From contig CANPXB010000002.1 in assembly GCA_947585595.1 (NCBI GenBank), forward strand, positions 30,137 through 94,136: a DNA stretch of 64,000 bases. The letters run 5' to 3'. Both the position numbers and the translations under genes were made by a program. Numbering within the stretch: the first letter of the stretch is position 1; every line of letters begins with the position of its first letter. Shown here piece after piece: positions 47,104 through 55,153 of this stretch. Source of the DNA: an uncultured Bacilli bacterium. Its GTDB lineage: Bacteria > Bacillota_I > Bacilli_A > RF39 > UBA660. Below the pieces are notes generated by a model. It saw only the letters and a program-made list of their open reading frames with translations, had not been told where the DNA came from and ran no database searches.

Positions 47104-47751
47104 ATGAAAAGAGAAGTTAAAACAAGACCAAAAGATGATGGTACATATGTTGAAACAACAACCGAAACTATTACACCTGAAGATGGAATAATCGAAGAGG
47201 ATAACCAAAATAATCCTTTAGAAAAGAATTATAAAACAGGATATCAAGTAAATACTCATATTGAAACAAATGATCCTCGTATAATCAAACCCTTCTTATA
47301 TGGTATGTGTTCTATCTTCTATATTATTGGTATTATCTTAATAATTTATAAATTCTACATAATGGGTATTTATTGCTTTATTATCAATACTATAACTCTA
47401 ATTTCTATGTTAAAAGATATTAATAAAACTGAAAAAGAACTCTTAAAAAATCCAACATATGATCCTCATGATAAAACAGTAATAAAAGAATTTAGTCAAA
47501 CAATAAAAAATGACGTCAAAGAAGCAGCTTCTAAAACATTTACTAAAGATACATTTAAATGGTTTGTCAAAACTGCTATTCCTTTTTATTCAGCTATAAC
47601 CATAACTATCAGTCTTATAATAAGTATAGTTTTTGGTATTATCTTATCATCAATCTTATATGGTATCTTAATCTTCTTTGGTTTATTAATTCTATTTATT
47701 ATAATAGCCATTATATACTTTGCCTTAGTATCACTACTATTTAATAATTAA
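47104..47751 (+). CDS. Small polytopic membrane protein, unknown function
   Basis: This 215-residue protein has an acidic N-terminal tail of about 60 residues and four hydrophobic segments (about residues 62-82, 84-103, 155-178 and 181-210). No motif is recognised. It uses a GGTGATT site just before ATG and shares a bidirectional terminator with the opposite gene. Confidence 0.6.
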   Translation: MKREVKTRPKDDGTYVETTTETITPEDGIIEEDNQNNPLEKNYKTGYQVNTHIETNDPRIIKPFLYGMCSIFYIIGIILIIYKFYIMGIYCFIINTITLISMLKDINKTEKELLKNPTYDPHDKTVIKEFSQTIKNDVKEAASKTFTKDTFKWFVKTAIPFYSAITITISLIISIVFGIILSSILYGILIFFGLLILFIIIAIIYFALVSLLFNN

Positions 47752-47754
47752 TAA

Positions 47755-47780
47755 AACTTGAGTCCTAAACTCAAGTTTTT
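47755..47780. terminator. Bidirectional terminator
   Basis: AAACTTGAGT and ACTCAAGTTT pair between convergent genes, with T tails both ways. Confidence 0.85.
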
Positions 47781-48081
47781 ATTCATCAACTACTACTTGG
47801 TAATCATCTTTATATATAATATTATTAACTTCCTTATATACTTTAATCTTAATTTTATCTTCCTCTAAATACTTACTAATTATTGGTAATGTTCTATTTT
47901 TAAAATATTCATAACCCTTCTCTGTAAAATAAGATCGATTATTACTAGCATAAGAAGGAGGTTTAGGTAACCAAGTAAATTCTTCTTTATTTAGTAATTC
48001 TTGCCAAATATCTTTGCCTACTAATATCTTCAATTCATTATATATTCCTTTATTATTATAAGTTACACGATAAAAACTCAT
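47779..48081 (-). CDS. Small protein of unknown function
   Basis: The product has 100 residues with no membrane helix or signal, basic in the middle and aromatic-rich (FTWLPKPPSYASNNRSYFTEKGYEYF). The composition and lone position recall small phage or TA-associated proteins, but nothing specific is recognised. A GGTGATT site precedes the ATG. Confidence 0.5.
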   Translation of the reverse strand: MSFYRVTYNNKGIYNELKILVGKDIWQELLNKEEFTWLPKPPSYASNNRSYFTEKGYEYFKNRTLPIISKYLEEDKIKIKVYKEVNNIIYKDDYQVVVDE

Positions 48082-48158
48082 ATAATCACCAATTAATATT
48101 TTACCATAAATACTTATATTATAGAGAATATAACTAATACTAATAATAGGTGATTACT

Positions 48159-48836
48159 ATGGAAATCTTAACTCGTTCACTTATTATGTTTATAATTTTA
48201 TTTATTATCGTTAAATTACTAGGTAAAAAACAAATAAAAAGTCTTACTTTATATGATTACGTTCTAAGTATTACAATTGGATCTATTACTGCTGATACAA
48301 TAATTAGTATAGATACTCCCTTAATGGATGGCATTATTGCTCTATCTATCTTTGGTATTATTGGTATTATTCTATCTTTAATTACTAGTCATAACCATCC
48401 AGCTGAAGAAATAGTTGATGGTGAACCATTAGTTCTATTTGAAAACGATAACTTTAATTATGAAAACTTAGAAACAGCTAAAATAAGTATCGCTAAATTA
48501 TTAGAACATTGTCGTTTAAAAAACTGTTTTGATATTAATGAACTTGGTTGTGCTATTCTAGAACCATCTGGTGATATTTCTATTCTATTAAAAGAAAACT
48601 ATCAACCAGTAACAAATAACGACTTAAAGCAAGATATTCAAAGAAATACTAAGAAACAAACATATAACTATGAAATAATAGTTGATGGTTCGCTTAATGA
48701 ATCAGAACTTAAAAGGTCTAAGAAAAGTAAATTATGGTTAAATACCTATTTAAAAGAAATAAATAAAAAAATCGAAGATATCAGTTTATTATCAATAGAT
48801 AAGAATGACAAAGTAACAACCTTTTATCGAATTTAA
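48159..48836 (+). CDS. DUF421/YetF-like membrane protein
   Basis: This 225-residue protein has three membrane helices at the N-terminus containing LLGKKQIKSLTLYDYVLSITIGSITAD, a close match to the YetF/YcaP family core. Two small cytoplasmic domains follow, the first with DGEPLVLFENDNFNYENLETAKIS. Members of this family affect spore germination and membrane sensing; the function here is unknown. ATG at 48159 after GGTGATT is preferred to GTG at 48150. Confidence 0.8.
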   Translation: MEILTRSLIMFIILFIIVKLLGKKQIKSLTLYDYVLSITIGSITADTIISIDTPLMDGIIALSIFGIIGIILSLITSHNHPAEEIVDGEPLVLFENDNFNYENLETAKISIAKLLEHCRLKNCFDINELGCAILEPSGDISILLKENYQPVTNNDLKQDIQRNTKKQTYNYEIIVDGSLNESELKRSKKSKLWLNTYLKEINKKIEDISLLSIDKNDKVTTFYRI

Positions 48837-48858
48837 AAAGACCAATAGGTCTTTTTTA
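48837..48858. terminator. Bidirectional terminator
   Basis: AAAGACC-AATA-GGTCTTT with T runs on both sides separates convergent genes. Confidence 0.85.
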
Positions 48859-49860
48859 TAATTCCAAATAATTATCTTTATCTAAGACAAATAGACACTC
48901 ACTAATTGCTTCCCCACGACCATATACTGCTATTAACTTATTTAAAATCTTTATAAAAGTATCATCACAATTATGTTCTTTCATTATTTTTACATATTCA
49001 TTCCATACATAAGATGAATTCCCTAAATGTTGTTTTAATGTTCTTATAATATCAATAGCTATATCTTTATCTACTTCATGTTTAACTAAATAATCAAATA
49101 TATCATCAACACTAGTTATTAAATCATTAGTTGTTAATTTCCCTTGTTTATATAATTCATCTTGATTATCTTTCCATAACTTCACACTATGAGCCAGACT
49201 TTTAACTTTAATATATTCTTCTATTGTTTTAGGTTTTAAAACATTAGCTATTTTTAAATCATCAGGTGTTGATAATGAATTAAATAACTCTGCTTTATTA
49301 CTATCTACTAAGTAATCTTTTTCTTTTATTTGAACCATTAAATAATAAGGTCTATATTCACTATATGTTTCTAAAAGGCCATCACTATTAAAGATTAACT
49401 CCATATTTTCTAATTCATAATACTCTGGAATAATCAAATACTTGCTATCATCTTCTGGATTATATTTATTTTTTAAATGAATAAATTTAAACGAATCATT
49501 CTTATTTAAAGATCTTATAAAACAAGAAATAGGATCATTTAATATCTTGAAACTAAGATAATCATCTAAATACAGTTCACAAGAAAGATTATACTTAATA
49601 GGATTTACATTACTTAACCCTAAAACATATAAAACTAATAAATTATTTATCATTCCTTCAAAATAGAATGAAACATCATTATACTCTTTCTTATATCTAT
49701 ATAATTGTTCAATAATAAATAAAATATTCTTATCAAAAAGCATATTTATTTCTTTATAACATCTATATAATAGCTTTTTATCATCATACTTTTTATCAAA
49801 GACTTCATTAAGTTCTCTGAGTAAATAATTTTTAGCTTCAATATTTATTTCACGATACAT
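48856..49860 (-). CDS. Protein of unknown function
   Basis: This 334-residue soluble protein is helical and rich in Leu, Lys, Asp and Tyr, with no recognised motif. It is third in a compact unit after a regulator and a small protein, with two bases between it and the previous gene. The grouping with an XRE regulator suggests a locally controlled accessory cassette. Confidence 0.5.
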   Translation of the reverse strand: MYREINIEAKNYLLRELNEVFDKKYDDKKLLYRCYKEINMLFDKNILFIIEQLYRYKKEYNDVSFYFEGMINNLLVLYVLGLSNVNPIKYNLSCELYLDDYLSFKILNDPISCFIRSLNKNDSFKFIHLKNKYNPEDDSKYLIIPEYYELENMELIFNSDGLLETYSEYRPYYLMVQIKEKDYLVDSNKAELFNSLSTPDDLKIANVLKPKTIEEYIKVKSLAHSVKLWKDNQDELYKQGKLTTNDLITSVDDIFDYLVKHEVDKDIAIDIIRTLKQHLGNSSYVWNEYVKIMKEHNCDDTFIKILNKLIAVYGRGEAISECLFVLDKDNYLEL

Positions 49861-49862
49861 AA

Positions 49863-50258
49863 TTATCTACCTCGATTTATTTCTTTTAAAGCTTTAATAG
49901 CTATAAACATATCGCCAACTTTAATAAAATTACTTAATTTCTCTTTTATAAAATCCAATTCTTTATCATTAGGATCTCTTAATATCACAGCATTTCCCTT
50001 AACTAAATATGTCTTATTCCTTTTTAAATTATTAATTATATCCATAACTTCTTTATTACGATTACCAATTAAAATACCTGATATAGTCTCGCCATCATCT
50101 TTAAGTTTTAAACATAGCATAATACCATTTTTAAATTCAAACTTTTTTACTTCAGCAATTACAACCTTTAAAGTTACATTTTTAACTTCATCTACAATAT
50201 CATTAATTTTAGTAATATAATCATCATCTACATCTAAACTTACATTTTTTAGTTTCAT
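49863..50258 (-). CDS. Small protein of unknown function, OB-fold-like
   Basis: The product of about 131 residues shows alternating beta-strands with KTYLVKGNAVILRD and GIMLCLKLKDDGETISGILIGN. That pattern resembles the C-terminal half of the adjacent regulator's product, so both may share a small beta-barrel domain. It is the middle gene of the cluster. ATG at 50258 with AGGAGATT is the chosen start. The fold call is tentative. Confidence 0.42.
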   Translation of the reverse strand: MKLKNVSLDVDDDYITKINDIVDEVKNVTLKVVIAEVKKFEFKNGIMLCLKLKDDGETISGILIGNRNKEVMDIINNLKRNKTYLVKGNAVILRDPNDKELDFIKEKLSNFIKVGDMFIAIKALKEINRGR

Positions 50259-50273
50259 TAACAATCTCCTAAA

Positions 50274-50876
50274 TTACAATTCTTCAAATTCTTCAACAAT
50301 CATTGATTTAGTCGGTGACATATACTTATTAATAAAAACAAATCCCTTACATAAATATTCCTTACCAATCACTATTTTATCTATTAATTTTCTACTTTCA
50401 TAATTACCATTATCATTTATTGTTAACTCTACATCCATCGAATCATCGCAACCATAGAAATGACCTAATGTTACTCCATTCTTTTCTTCTATTCTAAATC
50501 CCTTTATTTTAACTTTAATAATATGTTTTTTATTATCATCAACAATATCTTTAAGTAATTCAATATTATCTTTATTTAATTTAGCATCCTTAACTTGATA
50601 ACTTTTATATTTTTCTTTACTATCTACCAATATTCCTCCAACTTTAGTAATATAAAACATATATTCTGAATCTTCCCCACTAAGTAAATTAAATAAGTTA
50701 GTTTTCAATAGATAACATAAATCTTGCATTTTACTTATATCTGGCAAAGATACCCCACATTCCCACTTACTAACTGATTTAGCCGTAACCCCAATTAAAT
50801 CTGCCAACTCCTCTTGTGTTAAATTGACTTTTTTACGACATTTAGCAATATATTTACCAATCTTTTCTTGATTCAT
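50274..50876 (-). CDS. XRE-family HTH regulator with C-terminal beta domain
   Basis: This 200-residue protein has an N-terminal helix-turn-helix (KVNLTQEELADLIGV and KSVSKWECGVSLPD, residues about 17-52) close in style to the regulators at the left end of the window. A beta-rich C-terminal domain of about 120 residues follows, with EYLCKGFVFINKY near the end. It leads the three-gene cluster and probably regulates it. The effector is unknown. Confidence 0.8.
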   Translation of the reverse strand: MNQEKIGKYIAKCRKKVNLTQEELADLIGVTAKSVSKWECGVSLPDISKMQDLCYLLKTNLFNLLSGEDSEYMFYITKVGGILVDSKEKYKSYQVKDAKLNKDNIELLKDIVDDNKKHIIKVKIKGFRIEEKNGVTLGHFYGCDDSMDVELTINDNGNYESRKLIDKIVIGKEYLCKGFVFINKYMSPTKSMIVEEFEEL

Positions 50877-51001
50877 ATTATCACCTCTTTTAACAATTAT
50901 AACATTTAGGATTTATATTCACACCCCTTGAAAGTAGAGTTTAAAATAAGAAAATAAATGTTATAATACTCTTAAGATGTAACTGAAAGGAAATTATCTA
51001 T

Positions 51002-52315
51002 ATGCCAAAACAACAATATGAAATTATGTTTAATAATATTTTTACAGGTTCCTATCTCGATCATAACTTAGGTCACGAAATCATTAATTTTATCAAAACT
51101 GATGAACACGAAAGATACATATATTTAAATCCATGGGGCGCGCGCGACGAAGAAAAAGCTCAAAACATCAAATACGTCTTTCATATTATGCAAGTAACTT
51201 ACAAAAACAATAATTATTATGAATTAGTTGCTGTTTCTGAAGTAGATCAAGATGCAAAATCCATTTATAACCCTGATCCTAAAAAAGAACCAAAAGAAGG
51301 AATTAATTATAAAAAGCATTCTTTATATGAAATTTTTGAAAATAATAGAAATTCTATCGACCCAGAACAAAAAGAAGCACATTTATATAGCTTTAAAGCA
51401 ACAAAATTATACAAACCTAATAAATATCGTATATTTTTTACTTTTAAAAATCATAACCCCCAAAATAACAATGATTTACCTAAAAACATAATAAAAATAG
51501 ATATTAACTGTAATTCAGGTCGTCAAGTTACTTATCTAAAAGATGAAAAACAAAATAAAGAACTAAAAGAATTAATCAAAAAATATCTTGTTGAAAACGA
51601 TGAAACCATAAATTTAGAAAATTATGATGATGACCCATGTCTAGCTGTTATAAGTGATAGAACTAATCTTGAAGATTCAATGTCTAATCAAATCGCTTAT
51701 TTTCTAAATAGAAATGAAGAAACACGAAAAGCTTTTATCAACTTAATAAATCAAAAAATTACTAATGAATTTAAAGTAAAAGATTCAATAAATGAAGATG
51801 AAATTAACAATATTCAAATTATTAGAGAAGAAAACGGAATAGATTTATTATTAATGAGTTCTAAACATGTTATAGTTATTGAAAATAAAATAGATTCTTA
51901 TATAAATGGAATTGATGGAAAAAATTCACAATTAAGTAAATATTATCACTATGTTACAGATGATATTTATAAAGAAAAAAACAAAGAAAAACTTAAAAAA
52001 ATGGAAAAATTTAAAAATAAAACAAAATATTTCTTTATTCTTGAACCAGAATACAGCTCAATTACAAATGAAATATTAAAAGAATTCAATGAGGGAGACA
52101 AATATAAAATAATTACTTATAATGAATTACATCACGTATTGATAAATACTAATTATTATCCTTATAAAAATAAAGATAATGAAAAAAGAAACTTCTTATA
52201 TAAACAATTTTTAGCTGCCATTGAATATGTATGTTCCTCTAAAGCTGAGCAAAAGCAAAAAACTGCATATATTAGACTTAAACAAAGAATTGAAGAATTA
52301 GACAATAAAAAATAA
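51002..52315 (+). CDS. PD-(D/E)XK nuclease-like protein
   Basis: This 437-residue protein has an N-terminal domain of unknown fold (about 1-200) and a C-terminal domain. In the C-terminal domain NLEDSMSNQIAYFLN, a conserved Asp near 281 (EENGIDLLLMSS) and VIVIENKIDSY (Glu-x-Lys at about 294-296) give the catalytic triad pattern of PD-(D/E)XK nucleases. The C-terminal part resembles PDDEXK_4 proteins found in defence islands. It stands beside the YefM-YoeB module and tmRNA in an accessory-looking stretch. A rare GC-rich patch (GGGGCGCGCGCGACG) lies in codons 43-47. The target is unknown. Confidence 0.65.
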   Translation: MPKQQYEIMFNNIFTGSYLDHNLGHEIINFIKTDEHERYIYLNPWGARDEEKAQNIKYVFHIMQVTYKNNNYYELVAVSEVDQDAKSIYNPDPKKEPKEGINYKKHSLYEIFENNRNSIDPEQKEAHLYSFKATKLYKPNKYRIFFTFKNHNPQNNNDLPKNIIKIDINCNSGRQVTYLKDEKQNKELKELIKKYLVENDETINLENYDDDPCLAVISDRTNLEDSMSNQIAYFLNRNEETRKAFINLINQKITNEFKVKDSINEDEINNIQIIREENGIDLLLMSSKHVIVIENKIDSYINGIDGKNSQLSKYYHYVTDDIYKEKNKEKLKKMEKFKNKTKYFFILEPEYSSITNEILKEFNEGDKYKIITYNELHHVLINTNYYPYKNKDNEKRNFLYKQFLAAIEYVCSSKAEQKQKTAYIRLKQRIEELDNKK

Positions 52316-52317
52316 GA

Positions 52318-52345
52318 AACTACATCATCACAATGTAGTTTTTTA
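52318..52345 (+). terminator. Terminator after the nuclease-like gene
   Basis: AACTACAT and ATGTAGTT pair and are followed by six T. Confidence 0.8.
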
Positions 52346-52365
52346 ACATTAAATAACTAAAAGAA

Positions 52366-52401
52366 TAATAAAGATGATTTTAAACTATAAAACCATCTTT
52401 T
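52366..52401 (-). terminator. Terminator of the yefM-yoeB unit
   Basis: AAAGATG and CATCTTT arms, extended by an inner TTT/AAA pairing, lie just after the toxin gene on the minus strand. Confidence 0.6.
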
Positions 52402-52409
52402 ATATAAAA

Positions 52410-52685
52410 TTAATTTTTATCATAATGAGTCCACATTCTAATAATATGAATTTCTTTTTTCTCTTCATCAACCTCATATACAATACGATGCTGTCTATTT
52501 ATTCTTCTTGAGTATAAACCAGATAAATCACCAAGTAGCTTCTCATAAGAAGGAGGATAACAAAAAGGATTATCCATCATTAGATTTAAAATATTTTTAC
52601 AATTTTTATCAAGATTAGCATTTTTCAGCTTTAATTTATCCTTTTCAGCCTGTTTTGAAAACTTAATTGTGTATTTATTTACCAT
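52410..52685 (-). CDS. yoeB: YoeB-family mRNA interferase toxin
   Basis: This 91-residue protein has the YoeB signature: FSKQAEKDKLKLK at the start, NPFCYPPSYEKLLGDLSGLYSRRINRQHRIVYEV in the middle and the C-terminal RMWTHYDKN, with the His-Tyr used in catalysis. YoeB binds the ribosomal A site and cuts mRNA. The start overlaps the antitoxin end by seven bases, as usual, so the toxin depends on antitoxin translation. Confidence 0.93.
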   Translation of the reverse strand: MVNKYTIKFSKQAEKDKLKLKNANLDKNCKNILNLMMDNPFCYPPSYEKLLGDLSGLYSRRINRQHRIVYEVDEEKKEIHIIRMWTHYDKN

Positions 52686-52936
52686 TCTTCATCCATTCTA
52701 TATTCGCTAGCTTCATCCCAATTTTCATTTTTTCTAATTTCATTAATATTATCAACATAATTAGGAATACTGGATAGGAATATAGTCTCCTCAATATTTT
52801 TCCATTCTTCTTCAGATATTAATACTGCATTTTTACCTTTATTATTAACAATAGTAACTGGATTAAAGCCAACATTTACATCAGATACTAATTGATATAA
52901 TTTAGCTCTAGCATTAGTTATATTTATTGTATTCAT
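52679..52936 (-). CDS. yefM: YefM/Phd-family antitoxin
   Basis: This 85-residue protein begins with NITNARAKLYQLVSDVN and VTIVNNKGKNAVLISEEEW, the Phd/YefM DNA-binding and dimer part. An acidic C-terminal tail (ENWDEASEYRMDEEW) would bind and neutralise YoeB. It is the first gene of the pair, with a GAGGTG site, and probably represses the unit through the palindrome in the promoter. Confidence 0.93.
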   Translation of the reverse strand: MNTINITNARAKLYQLVSDVNVGFNPVTIVNNKGKNAVLISEEEWKNIEETIFLSSIPNYVDNINEIRKNENWDEASEYRMDEEW

Positions 52937-52955
52937 CTCTTTTCACCTCAAAACA

Positions 52956-52984
52956 ATTATAACGTACATTATTCCGTACGTCAA
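52956..52984 (-). promoter_or_regulatory. yefM-yoeB promoter with operator filling the spacer
   Basis: On the minus strand TTGACG and TATAAT are 17 bases apart. The spacer holds ACGTAC-N8-GTACGT (52962-52981), a perfect palindrome with the GTAC core typical of YefM operators, so antitoxin binding would shut off the promoter. Confidence 0.8.
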
Positions 52985-53074
52985 CTATTTAATATTATTA
53001 TATGTAATAATTTTAAAAAAATTCAATAAAACATTAAAAATGTGTTTAGAAGTGTGTTTAAAAGTTTTTTTAAA

Positions 53075-53101
53075 TAAAAAAAGTCCTAAAACAAAGGACT
53101 T
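53075..53101 (-). terminator. Terminator of tmRNA
   Basis: AAGTCCT and AGGACTT pair 12 bases after the CCA end, with a long T run on the minus strand. Confidence 0.85.
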
Positions 53102-53112
53102 AACAAACATTA

Positions 53113-53475
53113 TGGTGGAGTAGAGGAGAATCGAACTCCTGTCCAAACTACCTTGATATACAACATCTACAAGTTTAGTTAGATTTATAATTTCACTAGG
53201 TAGCCGGCTATAACGTACCTACTATCCTAGCTATCCTAATAAATATTCATTATTATATCTTAGGCAATATAATAATATACCCTATATGTATAAACCCTTA
53301 TCCTATTCTATAGGTAAAAATAAGTAAGAGTGCTCCTATACCTTATATTAGGCTGCTACAAAAGCAGGAGCGAAACTATATGAAGTTTCGTCATTTAATT
53401 TTAATTGTGAATTTAAGGTATTCCTACCACTTGCAGTCATATTCAAGCGTAACCTGTCGAAACCAAGTCTACCCC
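53113..53475 (-). ncRNA. ssrA: Transfer-messenger RNA (tmRNA)
   Basis: The minus strand begins GGGGTAGACTTGGTTTCGACAGG, the 5' end with the invariant TTTCGACAGG (shown here in part). It ends GGTTCGATTCTCCTCTACTCC-ACCA. GGGGTAG pairs with CTACTCC and CCA is encoded. An open frame with probable resume codon GAC (53390-53392) encodes DETSYSFAPAFVAA and stops at TAA (53348-53350). The one-piece RNA rescues stalled ribosomes and tags the products for proteolysis; the VAA end is compatible with ClpXP-type recognition. The exact resume codon is inferred from the usual G-initial codon and spacing. Confidence 0.93.
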
Positions 53476-53541
53476 AAGACTTAGCTAATTATATCATATT
53501 TTTAACATAAATAAAATTTATTTCGAATATATAAGCAAATT

Positions 53542-53571
53542 TTGACATAAATTCTGCCAAAATGATATAAT
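53542..53571 (+). promoter_or_regulatory. Strong promoter with long structured leader
   Basis: TTGACA and TATAAT are 18 bases apart, giving a leader of about 138 bases before the J-domain-like gene. The leader contains two inverted repeats, TTAGAA/TTCTAA (53579-53599) and ATAATAAG/CTTATTAT (53625-53659). No known riboswitch is recognised. Confidence 0.65.
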
Positions 53572-53715
53572 TTCAGTGTTAGAAAAATTATGGTTCTAAT
53601 CAAAGCAAATTTTATATTATCTATATAATAAGATAAAGTTGACTTTTATACCTTATTATGTTAGATTAACTACTTGAGAAAAAGGAGTATTTTGCTTATT
53701 AGAGGGGGTATTATA

Positions 53716-55134
53716 ATGGAAAGTATTTATGATTTATTAGGTGTATCGCAAGATGCTACCGCAGAAGAAATTGGTAAAGCTTACGATAAAAAAGTAGATG
53801 AATTAAAAGACAAACGTAATAATGGCGAAATTGAAACAAGTGAATTTATTACTAAATTAGGCGAACTTGGTGATGCTGTAGCTATTTTAGTCGATGCTGA
53901 TAGAAGAAAAGCATATGATAAAGGTCATCCAGTTAATAGTACAGGTGCTACAGAAGGTACTAAAGAAGAGAAAAGTAATTCAATTCTTAAGAAAATCGCT
54001 TTAGGAACTTGTATAGTAGCATTAGCCGTTTCAATTGTTGGTTGTAGTGTTTGGGGATTAGGTAAATTAGCTAAGAAAAATGATAATCAACAAAATCAAA
54101 ACCCTATATCAACAATAGAAACTACAACAGGAACAACAGATGGAGAAACACAAGATCAAGATCCAAATGAAACAGAAGATCAAGATCAGAATCAAACACA
54201 AGATCAAAATCAAGCTCCTGTCGTTCCAAGCGATGTTCCAGAAATGGTTAACTATGGTGATGCTAAAGATGATGCTTTACTTACAGAACGTGCTACTAAG
54301 TTATTAGATGAAATGAATGCCAATGGTCTTTATAACATGGGTACAAATGCTCCATATACACTTGATGAAATAAAAACATTAATTCAATACATAAATGGTG
54401 CATATAAACCACAAAATGAAGAAGAAGCTTATACATTAGTTGATGAAATGTTAAACTTTACTATTGCTCCATTAAACTCTGAACGTGTATTATATTCAGT
54501 ACAATATCAAGGTGGCGAAGAAAGTTTTAAAGATACTGTTCAAGGTTACATTAATAACTCTAAACCAGTTAACTTTGTTGATAACATGTTATTTGGTAAC
54601 AGTACTGCTTATCCATACTTAAAATGGTTTGAAAACCAATACTATGCTATGTTATGTACCACTGATCGCGAAGAATGTGCAAGAATCTATGATTCAATGA
54701 TGCAAAGTTTAGCTGATATGGTATATGGTGATGGTTTCACATTAGATGGTAAAGTATATGATAAAAATGATTTCTTAGGATTAGATAGAGTTAATTCAGG
54801 AAATATCTTACAAATGCTAGTTTATATAATGGAACCATTTAGAACAGACTTAACAAAAAATACATTCACAGTTCATAATAAACTATTATCTGCTAATCCA
54901 GATGAACAAGAAGCTACAGTCGATTACTTAAAAATAACTGAATATTTCAATGCATTATGTGAAGATGATCTTCATGAAATAGCATTAGATGATGAAGGTT
55001 ACATTTTAATCGATCAACCAGATGGTAAAAACTTCTCATATATTAATCAAGTAAATACAATAAATCGTGCATTAATGGAATACTATGGTAAAAATAATGC
55101 TTACGAAAACACATATCAAAAAAGTTTAAACTAA
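53716..55134 (+). CDS. Membrane protein with degenerate J-domain
   Basis: This 472-residue protein starts with a J-domain-like fold (SIYDLLGVSQDATAEEIGKAY through RRKAYDKGHP, residues 3-70), but the HPD motif needed to stimulate Hsp70 is missing. A membrane helix follows (about 97-117), a Gln/Asn/Asp/Thr linker with repeated DQDQNQ, and an outer domain of about 270 residues of unknown fold. The start ATG at 53716 follows AGAGGGGGT; an in-frame ATG at 53674 lacks a site. It precedes the Cys-rich protein by about 19 bases, so the two form an operon. Confidence 0.7.
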   Translation: MESIYDLLGVSQDATAEEIGKAYDKKVDELKDKRNNGEIETSEFITKLGELGDAVAILVDADRRKAYDKGHPVNSTGATEGTKEEKSNSILKKIALGTCIVALAVSIVGCSVWGLGKLAKKNDNQQNQNPISTIETTTGTTDGETQDQDPNETEDQDQNQTQDQNQAPVVPSDVPEMVNYGDAKDDALLTERATKLLDEMNANGLYNMGTNAPYTLDEIKTLIQYINGAYKPQNEEEAYTLVDEMLNFTIAPLNSERVLYSVQYQGGEESFKDTVQGYINNSKPVNFVDNMLFGNSTAYPYLKWFENQYYAMLCTTDREECARIYDSMMQSLADMVYGDGFTLDGKVYDKNDFLGLDRVNSGNILQMLVYIMEPFRTDLTKNTFTVHNKLLSANPDEQEATVDYLKITEYFNALCEDDLHEIALDDEGYILIDQPDGKNFSYINQVNTINRALMEYYGKNNAYENTYQKSLN

Positions 55135-55153
55135 TTGAGAGGAGGTTTTGAAT

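Noticed and set aside
52940..53110. Gene in the gap between yefM and tmRNA
   Set aside because: Only the promoter, short AT-rich sequence and the tmRNA terminator are visible; no frame with a ribosome-binding site was found.
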